Shown here: positions 27,252 to 37,442 of the stretch, piece by piece
Layout: the number at the start of each line of letters is the position of its first letter
Numbering within the stretch: position 1 is the first letter of the stretch
Assembly: GCF_001663775.1 (NCBI RefSeq)
Contig: NZ_KV467168.1
Location: 472,420 to 536,419, forward strand
Direction of reading: 5' to 3'
DNA from: Arthrobacter sp. B6
GTDB lineage: Bacteria; Actinomycetota; Actinomycetes; Actinomycetales; Micrococcaceae
Length of the DNA: 64,000 nucleotides
The notes under the pieces: generated by a model
The model's input: only the letters and a program-made list of their open reading frames with translations
The model's database searches: none
Told to the model about the DNA's origin: nothing
Translations under genes and position numbers: made by a program

Positions 27252-27272
27252 GCGCTAGCTAAATAATAGCGC
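27252..27272. promoter_or_regulatory. Inverted repeat upstream of TetR gene
   Basis: GCGCTA and TAGCGC are separated by 9 bp, 39 bp upstream of the TetR start; TATTAT on the minus strand inside it could be a -10 box. It uses the same CGCTA/TAGCG half-sites as the other candidate operators but with different spacing. Confidence 0.45.
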
Positions 27273-27749
27273 GAAACGCCGCGGTCGGGATATGTTTACG
27301 GCTTCTCGGAGCGCGCCCCGGACAGCATATTGATTGACCGTAAAGGATGCAGCGTATTCCCGCCAGATAGTCCCCCATTTACAAGATACGCCCCAGGAGC
27401 GTGGGCGGTAGGTGGCTCAGTGGGTTGACGTATTGTGATCTGAGCTGCTGCGCGTCGCCGGCTGCCGTACTGGTTCTCTGGTTTGCGGTGAGGGCGCGCG
27501 AACTGGCCAAGTTTGTCGGAGGTCTCGGACTCTTTGGCGGGGTAGTAGGGAGCTCCGTGGCTGAGACACCCCTCTCTTAGTTCCTGTTGTAGCGAGGAAC
27601 CTGGTGTGTTCCAGTTCGGGACAAATTGCTGCATGTCCACTGCGGTGTTATTCAATTCGGTCGAGACGATGACCTATGGCCTGCGTCAACCGGAGCCCTG
27701 GGCGGCGCTACAGCAATTGTGGTAGGAGGCGTCGGCGGTCTTCATGATA
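27273..27749. other. Region without recognised gene
   Basis: A 119-codon open frame exists on the minus strand (27296-27655) but has no RBS, no family similarity I recognise and a mixed composition; I do not call it a gene. Confidence 0.35.
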
Positions 27750-29165
27750 CGGGAGTCAGGGTCCGTGAAGGTTCGTGACCGGGCGCTGAGCGGCGGGTCT
27801 CGCTGCATGCATGGGGAAGGAGAGGCGGGCGACGCCGGCAAGCCTGATGGTCCGGGGGACCCGCGAAACACAATGGACAATGATCTCTTGAAAAAGTTTC
27901 GGCGTTCTTCGCCAAAGAACAACGGTGATTTTCCACGCGGCTGTGAAGAGCCGGTAGTGCCAGCGTTTGATGTCCCGGGCTTTGGCATGGTGACCGTCCA
28001 GGAGTGCGGCGAGTTGGATCCAGGAGACGAGATTAGAGGCCAGTGCGGCGACGTTTGCCCAGGCCTGGTTGGCGGCGAAATCAAAGAAGGGCAGCTTGCC
28101 CAGTCAGTGTTCTTCAGGGTCTTGATCCGGTTCTCGCATCGGCCCCGGCGCGGTGCCGGGCATCGCAGGCTTCGTGCCAGCGCGGCGAGGTGGTCAGAAG
28201 AGCAGTGATCCGATGCCCATCAGCATGGAGCAGGGTCGGCTGCGCGCCGGGGTGCAGCGACCCGGCGCGGAGGAAAAGTTTGGTGCCTGGCGGGTAAATC
28301 GGTGAGCGGAAATGACGTCGGTGACGTTGATGACCTAAGCATCGGTCCGGTCGTTCCCTGGCTGGTCCAGGGGCAGGCTGCCAGAACTCCTTGTCGCTAA
28401 TCCAGTCGCGCATGTTGCTTTGCGAACGGGAGTGTTTAGCTGGTGGAAAACTGCACTCCGAAGCTGTGCAGATGCCAGAGGGATCTCCGTGAGGCCCCGG
28501 CGCTGTCGTTGTGGACCAGGATCTTCTCCCTGGCCAGGGCCCCGGTGTCGTTGAAGAGGCTCTCGGGGAGTTGGGCTGCTGCGGTGGAAGACGCAGATGT
28601 GGTCCTCGGCGCTGTTCGGTCCGGCTTGCCGGGCCGCAGCGAGCAGGCGAGCATTTCCCTAGAACCCTTATCGGTGCCGTCATCGACCCTGGCGATGAAC
28701 GGGGGAACCCGTAGCCGCCCTTGTAGGTTCCGGCGACGTCTTCCTTATCCGACGAGCGGGTCCGCGGCTGGGGCGGCCAGGGCCGGTTCCGGTTCCCTAC
28801 TGCATGCCAGGCCCGGGTGCGGGTTTCAAAGCCGTAGCTGAACGAGTTCCGGGTAGGTGACGGTGCCTTCGACGAACCAGGACAAGGTCGCGTTCGAGGG
28901 CAGTTGAACGAAGACCCCCTGGTGAGGGCCGCAGGATGTCGAGATCCGAGGCGCGTTCGCCGGCGGCGAGCATCGCGGCCAGGGATCCAACCAGCCGGCC
29001 AGACCGGTGCCGCGCGCCGGAGGGAACAAACTGGCCGATTCTGTCTTCGCAGAGACTGCCCGGGTCCATGAAGCCGGCGAGGACCGAGGCTCCGGCGCGG
29101 GAGATCAGCAACTGGCTGGTGAAACTGACCGGCAGGGACGGGAACATGCGACTATATTTTTGCAT
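27750..29165 (-). pseudogene. Degenerate IS1380-family transposase
   Basis: Fragments of one transposase follow in order on the minus strand but in different frames: SFTSQLLISRAGASVLAGFM near the ATG at 29165, GRLVGSLAAMLAAGERASDL with DILRPSPGGL, FVEGTVTYPELVQLR, MRDWISDKEFWQPA, and towards the end FAANQAWANVAALASNLVSW with IQLAAL. These are the landmarks of IS1380 transposases. At least four shifts make it inactive. It separates the TetR gene from the BVMO gene it may control. Confidence 0.7.
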
Positions 29166-29170
29166 TGAAA

Positions 29171-29233
29171 GGGTGCTCCTTCGCAGGCAAATAATTGTCT
29201 CGACAACAACTATTTTCCCAGCTCAGAGCACCC
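29171..29233. repeat. Inverted repeat next to IS1380 remnant
   Basis: GGGTGCTC (29171-29178) and GAGCACCC (29226-29233) enclose a second imperfect pair, AAATAATTGT and ACAACTATTT. It could be a hairpin in the transposase leader or part of the IS end. Confidence 0.4.
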
Positions 29234-29436
29234 CTCCCCCTGATTAACTTGCCGTCCCGACGGACCCGCCATGAAAACTCCGGGCTAATAGGAAGGGACT
29301 GAAATCCTGAGGGTGACGCCCATCGGTACCAACGAGACGTCACCCGTTCCATCCCCTTGCGGGGTTCAAAGCTGAAGCGGCATGGCGCCCAAGCTTCTCT
29401 GCCGGCTGTGACACCTGCAAAGTTGAGCACTGAATG

Positions 29437-31098
29437 CTAGGAGAATTCGAATCCTTCGTAGTCTGCTTCCCGAATCTTATTCAGCTTAGCAATGTAAGTA
29501 TCTAGGCCTCCGGCAAAGAAGCGGTAGGCAACCGTCTTTGCCCCAGGGACATTGGCACCTGATCTCCAGTCCTTAGCGTTTTCAAACACAGTACCGGCTA
29601 TGCGGTCTGCCACTTCTTGGGTCCACGCTTCGGCGGCCTCGCTTGTTGTTTCCAGGCGCGCATGGTCCTCTCGGAGGGCCTTCACTAAAAGTTCCGTCAC
29701 GAAATGGATCTGGGGTTCAGCGCAGCGAGGCACGTTACCACCCGGGCTGTGCGGCCCGTATCCAAACAGCAAGTTGGGGAATCCGGGAGTCTGGATTCCG
29801 TGATTCGTGAGCAGTCCGTGTTCCCACGCTTCCTTCAGTGTAGTGTCACCGGCGCGGATATCGATCTGGTTGTAAGGTCCTGTGATGGCGTCAAAGCCCG
29901 TGGCGAAAATAATGACATCGAACTCGAACTCTTGCTCCGTGGTTTTGATGCCCCGCTCGGTGATCTCCACCATGGGCGTCTTCAGGAGGTCAACCAAAGC
30001 CACATTGTCCTTGTTGAAAACTTCATAATATCCATCTTCGAAAGGGGGGCGCTTCTCGCCGAAGCGATGGTCCTTCGGGATCAGAGTTTCCGCGGTTTCT
30101 GGATCCTTGACCCGCTCACGAATCGTATCTGCAATAAACCCGCAAAACTCGTCGTTAAGTTCAGGAGAGGTTCGAAACTCGCTGTAGTTGGCGTAAAACT
30201 TCGCAAACCCTTGTAGCGCCCAGATCTTTTCGAAGTGGGCGCGGCGCTGTTCGGGAGTGTGCTCCTGCCACGGAGGCAGGGCTTCCAGATCATAGCTGAG
30301 GAAGCCTGCGAAAGAATTGCTGGAACTGTGGTGAAGTTCCTTCATCGACGTCTTCAGCTTGGCCTGTTCTTCGGGCGTGATCGGCCGGTTGCGCAATGGC
30401 GAACACCAGTTAGCCGTGCGCTGAAAAACAGTCATCTCGGCGACTTCATCGGCTTTGCCAATTGCCGTCACGACCTGCACGCCACTAGCGCCGACACCGA
30501 CGACGGCCACTCGCTTGTTCTTCAGGTCCACGCCATCGGGCCACTCACCCGTGTGGTAGGCCTCCCCGGCGAACTTCTCGCGACCTGGAACCGGTGGATA
30601 CAAGGGCACCGACAGAAGTCCCAGAGTGGCCACCACAAACCGAGCACGGATGGTCTCACCTGTATTGGTTACAACTTCCCAGCGATTGTTTTCTTGATCA
30701 AAAGTTGCACTCTCGACCCGGGTGTTGAACGTCATGAGTTGTCGCAGATCGGTCTTATCGACTACGTAATTAACGTAGCGCTCGATCTCCTCATAGCCAG
30801 CGTAATGTTCGCTCCACTCCCACCCCTCGTAGATTTCCTTCGAGAAGAAATATCCGTAGATATAGCTGTCCGAATCAAAACGTGACCCAGGATACCGATT
30901 GAAATGCCAAGTCCCCCCCGGACCCGCGCCCGCATCCACGGACCGGACATTAAGACCTTCTTCACGAAGTTTGTAGAGCTGATACACACCATTAACCCCA
31001 GCGCCGATGACGAGTGCATCCAGAACATCCGAGTCAATGTCGGCTGACGTAGCTGCGTGAGGTGAATTTAAAACTGTTGCATTGGTTGAGTGCCCCAT
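29437..31098 (-). CDS. Baeyer-Villiger monooxygenase (flavin-containing)
   Basis: Type I BVMO of 553 aa that would convert a ketone to an ester or lactone using NADPH and O2. It has the FAD motif VIGAGVNGVY near residue 32, the diagnostic fingerprint FAGEAYHTGEWPD, the NADPH motif VVGVGASGVQ and the late ATGFDAITG. Length and order match cyclohexanone and phenylacetone monooxygenases. A short 5' leader separates it from a promoter with the operator TAGCGAGCGCTA 63 bp upstream. Most likely acts on the same ring compound as the OYE-type and hydantoinase-type enzymes (inference). Confidence 0.9.
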   Translation of the reverse strand: MGHSTNATVLNSPHAATSADIDSDVLDALVIGAGVNGVYQLYKLREEGLNVRSVDAGAGPGGTWHFNRYPGSRFDSDSYIYGYFFSKEIYEGWEWSEHYAGYEEIERYVNYVVDKTDLRQLMTFNTRVESATFDQENNRWEVVTNTGETIRARFVVATLGLLSVPLYPPVPGREKFAGEAYHTGEWPDGVDLKNKRVAVVGVGASGVQVVTAIGKADEVAEMTVFQRTANWCSPLRNRPITPEEQAKLKTSMKELHHSSSNSFAGFLSYDLEALPPWQEHTPEQRRAHFEKIWALQGFAKFYANYSEFRTSPELNDEFCGFIADTIRERVKDPETAETLIPKDHRFGEKRPPFEDGYYEVFNKDNVALVDLLKTPMVEITERGIKTTEQEFEFDVIIFATGFDAITGPYNQIDIRAGDTTLKEAWEHGLLTNHGIQTPGFPNLLFGYGPHSPGGNVPRCAEPQIHFVTELLVKALREDHARLETTSEAAEAWTQEVADRIAGTVFENAKDWRSGANVPGAKTVAYRFFAGGLDTYIAKLNKIREADYEGFEFS

Positions 31099-31154
31099 TG
31101 CTCTCCATTCGAATGATAATCCTGCAAAAGGTCTGCGGTTACAACGGCCAGACT

Positions 31155-31178
31155 AGCCCTTAGCGAGCGCTACGTCAA
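31155..31178 (-). promoter_or_regulatory. BVMO promoter with operator TAGCGAGCGCTA
   Basis: On the minus strand TTGACG is followed after 17 bp by TAGTCT, and the perfect palindrome at 31161-31172 fills most of the spacer. A repressor bound here would block RNA polymerase. Confidence 0.6.
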
Positions 31179-31199
31179 TGCTCTAAGGCTTCTACAATG

Positions 31200-31480
31200 A
31201 TACTGTGAAGGTCCTTTGAGGAACTGGACGCGGGGCGGCTGACACCGGCTGTGGCGACCAACTGATGGAAGCCTCGGGGGCCACGATCGACTGGCTTCTC
31301 AAACCCACCGATGCAGCCAAACGGGGACTGTCGGCGACCAAGGCCGGGCCGCTGCTGCGGAACTCGATCAGGGTCGGCAAGGCAGGGGACTAGCACGAAC
31401 AGGTTTCTGGGTTCATGGGTTCATCGAAGCGGACGTGGTCATCCACTGCGGCCCCGCCTGGCAGGGAAACGCGCCAGAGC
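31200..31480 (+). pseudogene. Fragment of DDE-integrase-type transposase (middle part)
   Basis: Plus-strand fragments LMEASGATIDWLLKPTDAAK, GLSATKAGPLLRNSIRVGKAGD, a stop, then GFIEADVVIHCGPA match the region between the N-terminal domain and the first catalytic Asp (EADxVxHCGP) of the transposase family whose N-terminal part remains at 20137-20508. Confidence 0.6.
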
Positions 31481-31739
31481 CCCCACCTACGCAGTCATCG
31501 ACACCTCTGCCAGTGCATGCATCGCAACCGAATCGATCCCCGCCACGGCAGCTGCCATCGGGCGGAGCCTCGATTGTATGGCCTCGAGCACGAACGGCAA
31601 CAAGTCGTTGCCGTCGAGGGGCTCATCCTACGGCGCCGGGCTAATCCGCGCCCCGGAGGGCGGCCGGAATCGCCGTGGCGGAGATGAAACCGGGGCGCCG
31701 ACAGGGCCGAGCCGGTGTCGGCATCCGACCCGGTTGATG

Positions 31740-32050
31740 CGGATTCAATGCACCACCGAACCTCTCCTTGGAGCAGCTGCTTACTGCCATTGAGGTACGA
31801 GCTCAGGGTCTCGCACCGGACGCATGGGTACTGGGTGGCAGCTGGGGCTCGGGTTAATACCGGCTTGAATTCACCCAAAGCGCTGGGCCGGCTTGATGCC
31901 GCAACTGGCAGAATCCCCGCACTGTTGAAGGATGGCAGCAAGCACAACGCTGGTTAACCCTAAGGCCCTGAACTGGCAGGGATAGACCACAGCACTGCGG
32001 ACCCTGAACGCGGTCAGATTCTGCGCGATGACTCAGGTGTCAGCGATGGT
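31740..32050 (+). pseudogene. Fragment of YtcJ-like amidohydrolase
   Basis: Spread over frames: SLEQLLTAIEVRAQGLAPDA with WVLGGSWGSG, SPKALGRLDAATGRIPALLK with DGSKHNAG, then NPKALNW and ILRDDSGV. This is the N-terminal third of an amidohydrolase-3 (YtcJ-type) enzyme, which hydrolyses amides or related bonds. Two shifts and a stop are present, and the metal-binding C-terminal part is gone. Confidence 0.55.
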
Positions 32051-32072
32051 CGAAAAGTGAGCCATTTCGCGG

Positions 32073-32145
32073 GCTGAGTTCAAAGGCAAATCTCTCCTTT
32101 TTACCGGTGGAGGATCCGGCATCGCCCTAGATTTTGTCTTAAGAA
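32073..32145 (+). pseudogene. N-terminal stub of an SDR gene
   Basis: AEFKGKSLLFTGGGSGIALDF is the cofactor-binding start of a short-chain dehydrogenase; a stop follows within 24 codons of the start of the match. No start codon is left. Confidence 0.55.
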
Positions 32146-32207
32146 CTTCTGCGGCGCGCGCCTGTGATGAGTCGCCGGGTGGAATCACTGAGGAGCTGGG
32201 CCCGACC

Positions 32208-32642
32208 TCACCGCCCGCGTACGTTGACGGGCGGCCCGCTGAAATGTTCAAGGACTGCCTTCGCAGGAACCGGGAGTGTACGAGGGCGGCCGGTCGAAAC
32301 GTCAACTAGCACGATAGATGTTGCAGCAATCGCGCACTCAACTTCTCCGTCACGAACGGTGTAGGCGATATCAAAGCTCGATCGCCCCACCCGTGTCACC
32401 CATGCGGCCACCTCGACAGTCTGGACGTTCGGCCCGATCGGAGCTCGATAGGCGATCTCTTGATAGCCGATCACGATCCCGGCCCCTTCACCCGAGAGAC
32501 TTTCCACCGAAGCTCCGCGCGACTCGTCCTGAAAGATCCGGAGACGTGCGAGCTCGATATAGGTCAAGTAGACTGCGTTGTTGATGTGGCCGAAGCGGTC
32601 GACGTCCGAAAATCGCACCTGCATGGGTGTGATAAGTTTCAC
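32208..32642 (-). CDS. Acyl-CoA thioesterase, hotdog fold (4HBT-like)
   Basis: Protein of 144 aa with RFSDVDRFGHINNAVYLTY, the active-site signature of 4-hydroxybenzoyl-CoA thioesterase/FcbC-like enzymes (catalytic Asp in D-x-x-G-H-x-N-N-x-x-Y). It hydrolyses an acyl-CoA to acid and CoA. Full length for the family. It is 73 bp downstream of the MBL hydrolase stop on the same strand, so possibly cotranscribed with it. Confidence 0.85.
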   Translation of the reverse strand: MKLITPMQVRFSDVDRFGHINNAVYLTYIELARLRIFQDESRGASVESLSGEGAGIVIGYQEIAYRAPIGPNVQTVEVAAWVTRVGRSSFDIAYTVRDGEVECAIAATSIVLVDVSTGRPRTLPVPAKAVLEHFSGPPVNVRGR

Positions 32643-32715
32643 AAGTTCTCCTACGTTTCGTGGTCGAGCACTTTCTAGGCTCGCTCCAATCGGGAGCTTG
32701 CCCGGCGGCTTGCCG

Positions 32716-33768
32716 TCATTGGGACATAGCTGTGCGGGGTTCGGTGACGGGTACGTCGATGGCGTGTCCCTGGGAACGCAGGTACACGACGTGGCTGGCA
32801 GTTTCGGAAACCGCCAAGCGCAGCGAGAAGGCCTGCAGAGACTCCCATCCGCGGGACCACGTCAGGTGCCGGGCGATGTCCCAGACACTTTCGGGCCGAT
32901 GCGCCTCCAGCACCCGCAGGACCTCGGCGGAGCGTTCGCGATTGTGGTGGATCAGCTGTGCGACCCGCCGCTGCATGCCGCGGAACCGGTACTCGTGCGC
33001 CGGACAGATCTCCATCTCGTCCTCGAACCCAATCAGGTCCAGAGAATGGTAGTAGTCTGCCAGCGGGTTTTCTGGCCCCGGCACCTCCAGCGCTATATGC
33101 GGGGAAATGCGCGGCAGGACGTGGTCCCCGCTAAAGATCAGGCCGTGCGGCTCATCGACCAGGCAGATATGCCCCGGTGAATGCCCGGGGGTCATAACCA
33201 CGCGCAGGTCAAGACCCTTGGCGGGCACGAGGCTGCCGTCGGTGAGACGCAGGTCCGGATCGGCGAGGTTCTGCAGATGGGTGAAATGCGCGTGGTCCAG
33301 GGCCGCTTCGGGCAGCCGGTCCGCCGGCACGCCCCAGAGCGTCAGCTCCTCGAGGTCGTTGTTCAGAACAACATCAGGGTCCTCGCCGGCGGTAAGCCGG
33401 CGGACTTCCCGGTCACCCAGGGCAACCCACGCGCCCGTGGCCGTCCGCAGGCGGGCAGCCATCCCCAGATGGTCCGAGTGATAGTGGGTGGCGACAATGC
33501 CGGTCAGGTCGGGCAGGCCAAGGCCGGCCTGCCGCACTCCGGCCGCCAAATGCTCAATGCCGACGTCGCTGTCCCAGCCCGGATCGATCAGGACCGCGTC
33601 GCCGTCCCCCAGGAGCAGGTAACTGAGGGTGTAACGCATGGGATTATCCGGAAACGGCACGGGAATGGACCACACCTCCGTAGCGAGCCGCTCCACGGGC
33701 GGCAGGACCCTGTTCCTCCACGCCTCCTTCTGTGCGTGGCCGGTCAGGGTAATCGGCGGCAGGTTCAT
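32716..33768 (-). CDS. MBL-fold metallo-hydrolase
   Basis: Protein of 350 aa. The metallo-beta-lactamase zinc motif is ATHYHSDHLG, with later ligands in TPGHSPGHICL, IFSGDHVLP and the CPAHEYRF His. The C-terminal 90 residues form an added helical domain seen in glyoxalase-II-like hydrolases of this group, used on thioesters or lactones. GAGAGGAAATAATG-like sequence precedes the start. Context with a thioesterase suggests release of an acyl intermediate (inference). Confidence 0.85.
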   Translation of the reverse strand: MNLPPITLTGHAQKEAWRNRVLPPVERLATEVWSIPVPFPDNPMRYTLSYLLLGDGDAVLIDPGWDSDVGIEHLAAGVRQAGLGLPDLTGIVATHYHSDHLGMAARLRTATGAWVALGDREVRRLTAGEDPDVVLNNDLEELTLWGVPADRLPEAALDHAHFTHLQNLADPDLRLTDGSLVPAKGLDLRVVMTPGHSPGHICLVDEPHGLIFSGDHVLPRISPHIALEVPGPENPLADYYHSLDLIGFEDEMEICPAHEYRFRGMQRRVAQLIHHNRERSAEVLRVLEAHRPESVWDIARHLTWSRGWESLQAFSLRLAVSETASHVVYLRSQGHAIDVPVTEPRTAMSQ

Positions 33769-34407
33769 TATTTCCTCTCAAACAGCAAAATGGGTTGCGG
33801 CGCCTCCCGCCAGCCCCGCCCTTGCATGAATGCGGGGCGTGGCTAGCCGGAAGACGCTCAGGAGCTTCTGCGGTCCCTTATGAATGGGAGCCTACGCAGC
33901 GGCCTGCGTGCAGGAAGAAGTAATGACGGGGCTGGTCGCGGCCGGAATCGCTGATTCCGATGATCTATGAGGCATATCCGGCTACTTTGAAATCGAGTAT
34001 GCCCGGCCCTCTACCCCCTGCTTGTCTCACGCACTCTACTAGTCTCTCTTTGTCCGAAGCCCCCAGCTAGTCCTTCGGATGCTGCTCTAACAGCTCGTGC
34101 CTGTAGTGGAGCAAGAATTCGTGCTTGTAGTGAAGACCAATCCAGGGGGATGCGGTCAGTTCGTCGATGTTAATGGCCTGACGGGGTACTGGTGTTTCTT
34201 CAGCGCAGGGAGTCCGATCCGGCGCACACAGCGTCGGAAGGTCTGCAGAGGGTACTTTGGAGGAACCTGGCGTTTGGGCATGGTCTCGTCGTCTCATCTC
34301 TCTCTTCTGTCGTCTGCCTCGTAAACGGATCCGGTTGTGTAACCCGGACTAGCGCCACCCCGGTGTTGTTATATTGACCAGCAGAAAGGCTACGCGGGCG
34401 CTATTGG
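33769..34407. other. Region without recognised gene
   Basis: Over 600 bp. A 76-codon frame on the minus strand (34067-34297) ends INIDELTASPWIGLHYKHEF and so on, but I recognise no family. An imperfect direct repeat (CGTGCTTGTAGTG/CGTGCCTGTAGTG) lies near 34096-34132. Confidence 0.35.
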
Positions 34408-35886
34408 TTAGAACGCGCGGAGGATGTCTTCGACGCGCTGTTTGGCGTCGCCGAAGAGCATTTGGGAGTTGTCGCGGTAGAAGAGCGGGTTTTGGACTCC
34501 TGCGTAGCCGGCGGCCATGGAGCGTTTGAAGACGATGACGTTTTCGGCTTCCCAGACCTTCAGGACGGGCATCCCGGCGATGGGGCTGCCGGGGTCTTCG
34601 GCGGCGGCGGGGTTGACGGTGTCGTTGGCGCCGATGACGAGGACCACGGAGGTGTCGCCGAGGTCGTCGTTGATTTCGTCCATTTCCAGGACGATGTCGT
34701 AAGGGACTTTGGCTTCGGCGAGGAGCACGTTCATGTGCCCGGGCAGGCGCCCGGCGACGGGGTGGATTCCGAACCGGACGTTCACGCCGCGTTCGCGGAG
34801 TTGGTGGGCGAGTTCAGCGACGGGGTACTGGGCTTGGGCGACGGCCATGCCGTAGCCGGGAGTGATGACGACGGACGAGGCGTTCGTCAGCATTTCCGCT
34901 GTCGCCTCGGCGGTGATCTCGCGGTGCTCGCCGTGGTCCGTGTCCCCTTTGCTGGCGGGGGCGGCGATGCCAAACCCTCCTGCGATCACGGAGATGAAGG
35001 ATCGGTTCATGGCCTTGCACATGATGTACGACAGGTACGCACCCGAGGAGCCGACCAGGGCGCCGGTGATGATGAGCAGGTCGTTGTTCAGCAGGAAGCC
35101 GGCCGCGGCGGCGGCCCAGCCGGAGTAGCTGTTGAGCATGGACACGACGACGGGCATGTCGCCGCCGCCGATGGAGGCAACCAGGTGCCAGCCCAGCCCC
35201 AGAGCCAGGAGGGTGACCACGATGAGGAGCCAGAGCTGGGAGTCGTTGACGTACCAGACGGTGAGGGCGATGAACGCGGCGAGGGCGCCGAGATTGATGG
35301 CGTTCTTGCCTGGCAGCATCAGGGGTGCGGATTTCATCCGGGCGGAAAGTTTGAGGAACGCCACGATCGAGCCGGTGAAGGTTACCGCGCCGATGAACAC
35401 GCCGATGAAGACCTCGGCGTGGTGAATCGCCATCAGGTCCGACGACAGCGCGGGGGCTTCGAGGTGGCCGTTCCAGCCCACCAGGACCGCTGCGAGGCCG
35501 ACGAAGCTGTGCAGCAGGGCGATGAGTTCGGGCATGCCGGTCATTTCGACCACCCGGGCGCGCCAGAGTCCGATGGCCCCGCCGACCAGAACCGCGGCGA
35601 CCAGCAGGCCCAGGCCGGTCAGGGCGTGGCCGGTGCCCCAGGCGTCCTGCAGGGTTAGCCAGATCGTGGCGGCAAGGGCGATGACCATGCCCGTGATGCC
35701 GTAGACGACCCCGGCGCGGGCTTTTTCGTGCTTGCTCAGCCCGGCGAGGCTGAGGATGAACAGCAGGGCCGCGACGATGTAGGCCGCCCCCGCTATGGAG
35801 TCGGCGGTCAATGGACCGGAGACGGTGTCGGTCACGGTGAAGCTCCTCGTAAGTGTTGCTGCTGCTGTTGCGGTGGCGGCGCTCAT
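34408..35886 (-). CDS. pntB: NAD(P) transhydrogenase subunit beta
   Basis: Membrane subunit of 492 aa. About nine transmembrane helices fill residues 25-300, followed by the NADP-binding domain III with [20 protein letters not shown] and [22 protein letters not shown], the standard PntB signatures, and [20 protein letters not shown]. With PntA it couples the proton gradient to hydride transfer from NADH to NADP+. ATG overlaps the pntA stop by 4 bp. Confidence 0.95.
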   Translation of the reverse strand: MSAATATAAATLTRSFTVTDTVSGPLTADSIAGAAYIVAALLFILSLAGLSKHEKARAGVVYGITGMVIALAATIWLTLQDAWGTGHALTGLGLLVAAVLVGGAIGLWRARVVEMTGMPELIALLHSFVGLAAVLVGWNGHLEAPALSSDLMAIHHAEVFIGVFIGAVTFTGSIVAFLKLSARMKSAPLMLPGKNAINLGALAAFIALTVWYVNDSQLWLLIVVTLLALGLGWHLVASIGGGDMPVVVSMLNSYSGWAAAAAGFLLNNDLLIITGALVGSSGAYLSYIMCKAMNRSFISVIAGGFGIAAPASKGDTDHGEHREITAEATAEMLTNASSVVITPGYGMAVAQAQYPVAELAHQLRERGVNVRFGIHPVAGRLPGHMNVLLAEAKVPYDIVLEMDEINDDLGDTSVVLVIGANDTVNPAAAEDPGSPIAGMPVLKVWEAENVIVFKRSMAAGYAGVQNPLFYRDNSQMLFGDAKQRVEDILRAF

Positions 35887-37442
35887 GAACGTGCCTTCCC
35901 GGCCGAGAACATGGCGAGCATCCGCCGGGTGACAGCGAAGCCGCCGAAAATGTTGATGCTGGCGAGCAACACCGCGACGGCGGCGAGGACCTGCATGACG
36001 ATGTTCTCGGAGGTGACCTGGAGCAGGGCGCCGACGACGATGATTCCGGAGATCGCGTTCGTGACGGACATCAGCGGGGTGTGCAGGGCGTGGTGGACTT
36101 TCCCGATGACGTAGAAGCCGACCACGATCGAGAGCATCAGGACTGTGAAGTGCTGGGGCAGCGGCGCGGGAGCGACCGCGTTGATCCCGAACAGCACCGC
36201 GATCCCGGCGGCAAACAAGCCGACCTTGCCGGCGGGGCTGAGTCCTTCCTTCTTCTTCGGCGCGGTGCTTCCGGCGGCCGGGGCCTGGGTCGTTGCCGCG
36301 GGTGCGGCGGAGACCTGGACCGGGGGCGGCGGCCAGGTCTTCTCACCCTCGCGCACCACCGTCACGGAACGCTGCACGACGTCGTCGAAATCGATCCGAA
36401 GCTGCCCGTCCTTGTCCGGGGTCAGGAGCTTGAGCAGGTTCACCATGTTCGTCCCGTACAGCTGCGATGCCTGGGCCGGGAGCCGGGCCGGAAGATCCGT
36501 GTAGCCCAGGATCACCACACCGTTGTCAGTGACCACGCGTTCCCCGGCGACGGAGCCTTCGACGTTCCCGCCCTGGCCCGCCGCCATGTCCACGATCACG
36601 CTGCCGGACTTCATGGCGGCAACGTCTTCGGCGGTGAGCAGCTTCGGCGCCGGGCGTCCCGGGATGAGTGCGGTGGTGATGATGATGTCCACATCCGCTG
36701 CCTGCTCGGAGTAAATTTCCGCAGCCCGGGCGTTGTATGCCTCCGACGTGGCCTTCGCGTACCCGTCGGAGGACCTCATCTCTTCGGCGACCTCCACCTC
36801 GACCTTGAGGTAGGTTCCGCCAATGGACTTCACCTGGTCGGCGACCTCGGGCCGGGGGTCCGTCGCCCGGACAATCGCGCCCAGGCTGGACGCGGCCCCG
36901 ATCGCCGCCAGCCCGGCGACACCGGCGCCGGCGACCAGGACCTTGGCGGGCGGGACCTTGCCCGCCGCGGTCACCTGTCCCGTGAAAAACCGGCCAAACT
37001 CGTGCGCCGCCTCGATCACGGCACGGTAACCGGCAATGTTCGCCATCGAACTGAGAACGTCCATCGACTGGGCCCGCGAGATCCGCGGCACCGCATCCAA
37101 CGCCAGCGCCGTGATCGGACGCGCCGCCAGCGCCTCCACCAACTCCGGCCGCAACCCAGGGCTCAACGACCCGATCAGCGTGGCACCCTCGGCCAGGCGG
37201 GCGATCTCATCCTCAGTGGGCGGATTGACCCGCAACACCACCTCGCTCCCCCACGCCTCATCAGCACCCACAATCACAGCACCGGCCTCGGCATAAGCCT
37301 CATCACGGAACGACGCGGACTCCCCCGCACCCTTCTCGACCACAACCTCGTAGCCCAATCCCAATAATTGCTTCACGGTGGTGGGCGTCGCCGCCACCCG
37401 CGTCTCGCGACCCAACTCGGCCACAACGCCAATAAGTGCCAC
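35883..37442 (-). CDS. pntA: NAD(P) transhydrogenase subunit alpha (fused)
   Basis: Protein of 519 aa fusing domain I (NAD-binding, residues 1-375: [35 protein letters not shown]) to an Ala/Pro-rich linker and a C-terminal part with about four membrane helices. In many actinobacteria these are two genes; here they are one. Starts at GTG 37442 (MALIGVV) with GAAAGAGAG upstream. Divergent from the GntR-prp operon and sharing its intergenic region with four TGTATACA boxes, so NADPH supply may be co-controlled with propionate use (inference). Confidence 0.94.
   Translation of the reverse strand: MALIGVVAELGRETRVAATPTTVKQLLGLGYEVVVEKGAGESASFRDEAYAEAGAVIVGADEAWGSEVVLRVNPPTEDEIARLAEGATLIGSLSPGLRPELVEALAARPITALALDAVPRISRAQSMDVLSSMANIAGYRAVIEAAHEFGRFFTGQVTAAGKVPPAKVLVAGAGVAGLAAIGAASSLGAIVRATDPRPEVADQVKSIGGTYLKVEVEVAEEMRSSDGYAKATSEAYNARAAEIYSEQAADVDIIITTALIPGRPAPKLLTAEDVAAMKSGSVIVDMAAGQGGNVEGSVAGERVVTDNGVVILGYTDLPARLPAQASQLYGTNMVNLLKLLTPDKDGQLRIDFDDVVQRSVTVVREGEKTWPPPPVQVSAAPAATTQAPAAGSTAPKKKEGLSPAGKVGLFAAGIAVLFGINAVAPAPLPQHFTVLMLSIVVGFYVIGKVHHALHTPLMSVTNAISGIIVVGALLQVTSENIVMQVLAAVAVLLASINIFGGFAVTRRMLAMFSAGKARS

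Noticed and set aside
27296-27655. Minus-strand open frame of 119 codons as a small gene
   Set aside because: No RBS, no recognisable motif, and it lies next to transposase debris.
34462-35658. Plus-strand open frame of 398 codons opposite pntB
   Set aside because: Antisense of a conserved membrane protein; composition dominated by Asp, Gly and Val, no family features.
36081-37367. Long plus-strand open frame of 428 codons inside pntA
   Set aside because: It is the antisense of a clear transhydrogenase gene, has no recognisable domain and a skewed His/Arg/Gly composition typical of shadow frames in high-GC DNA.
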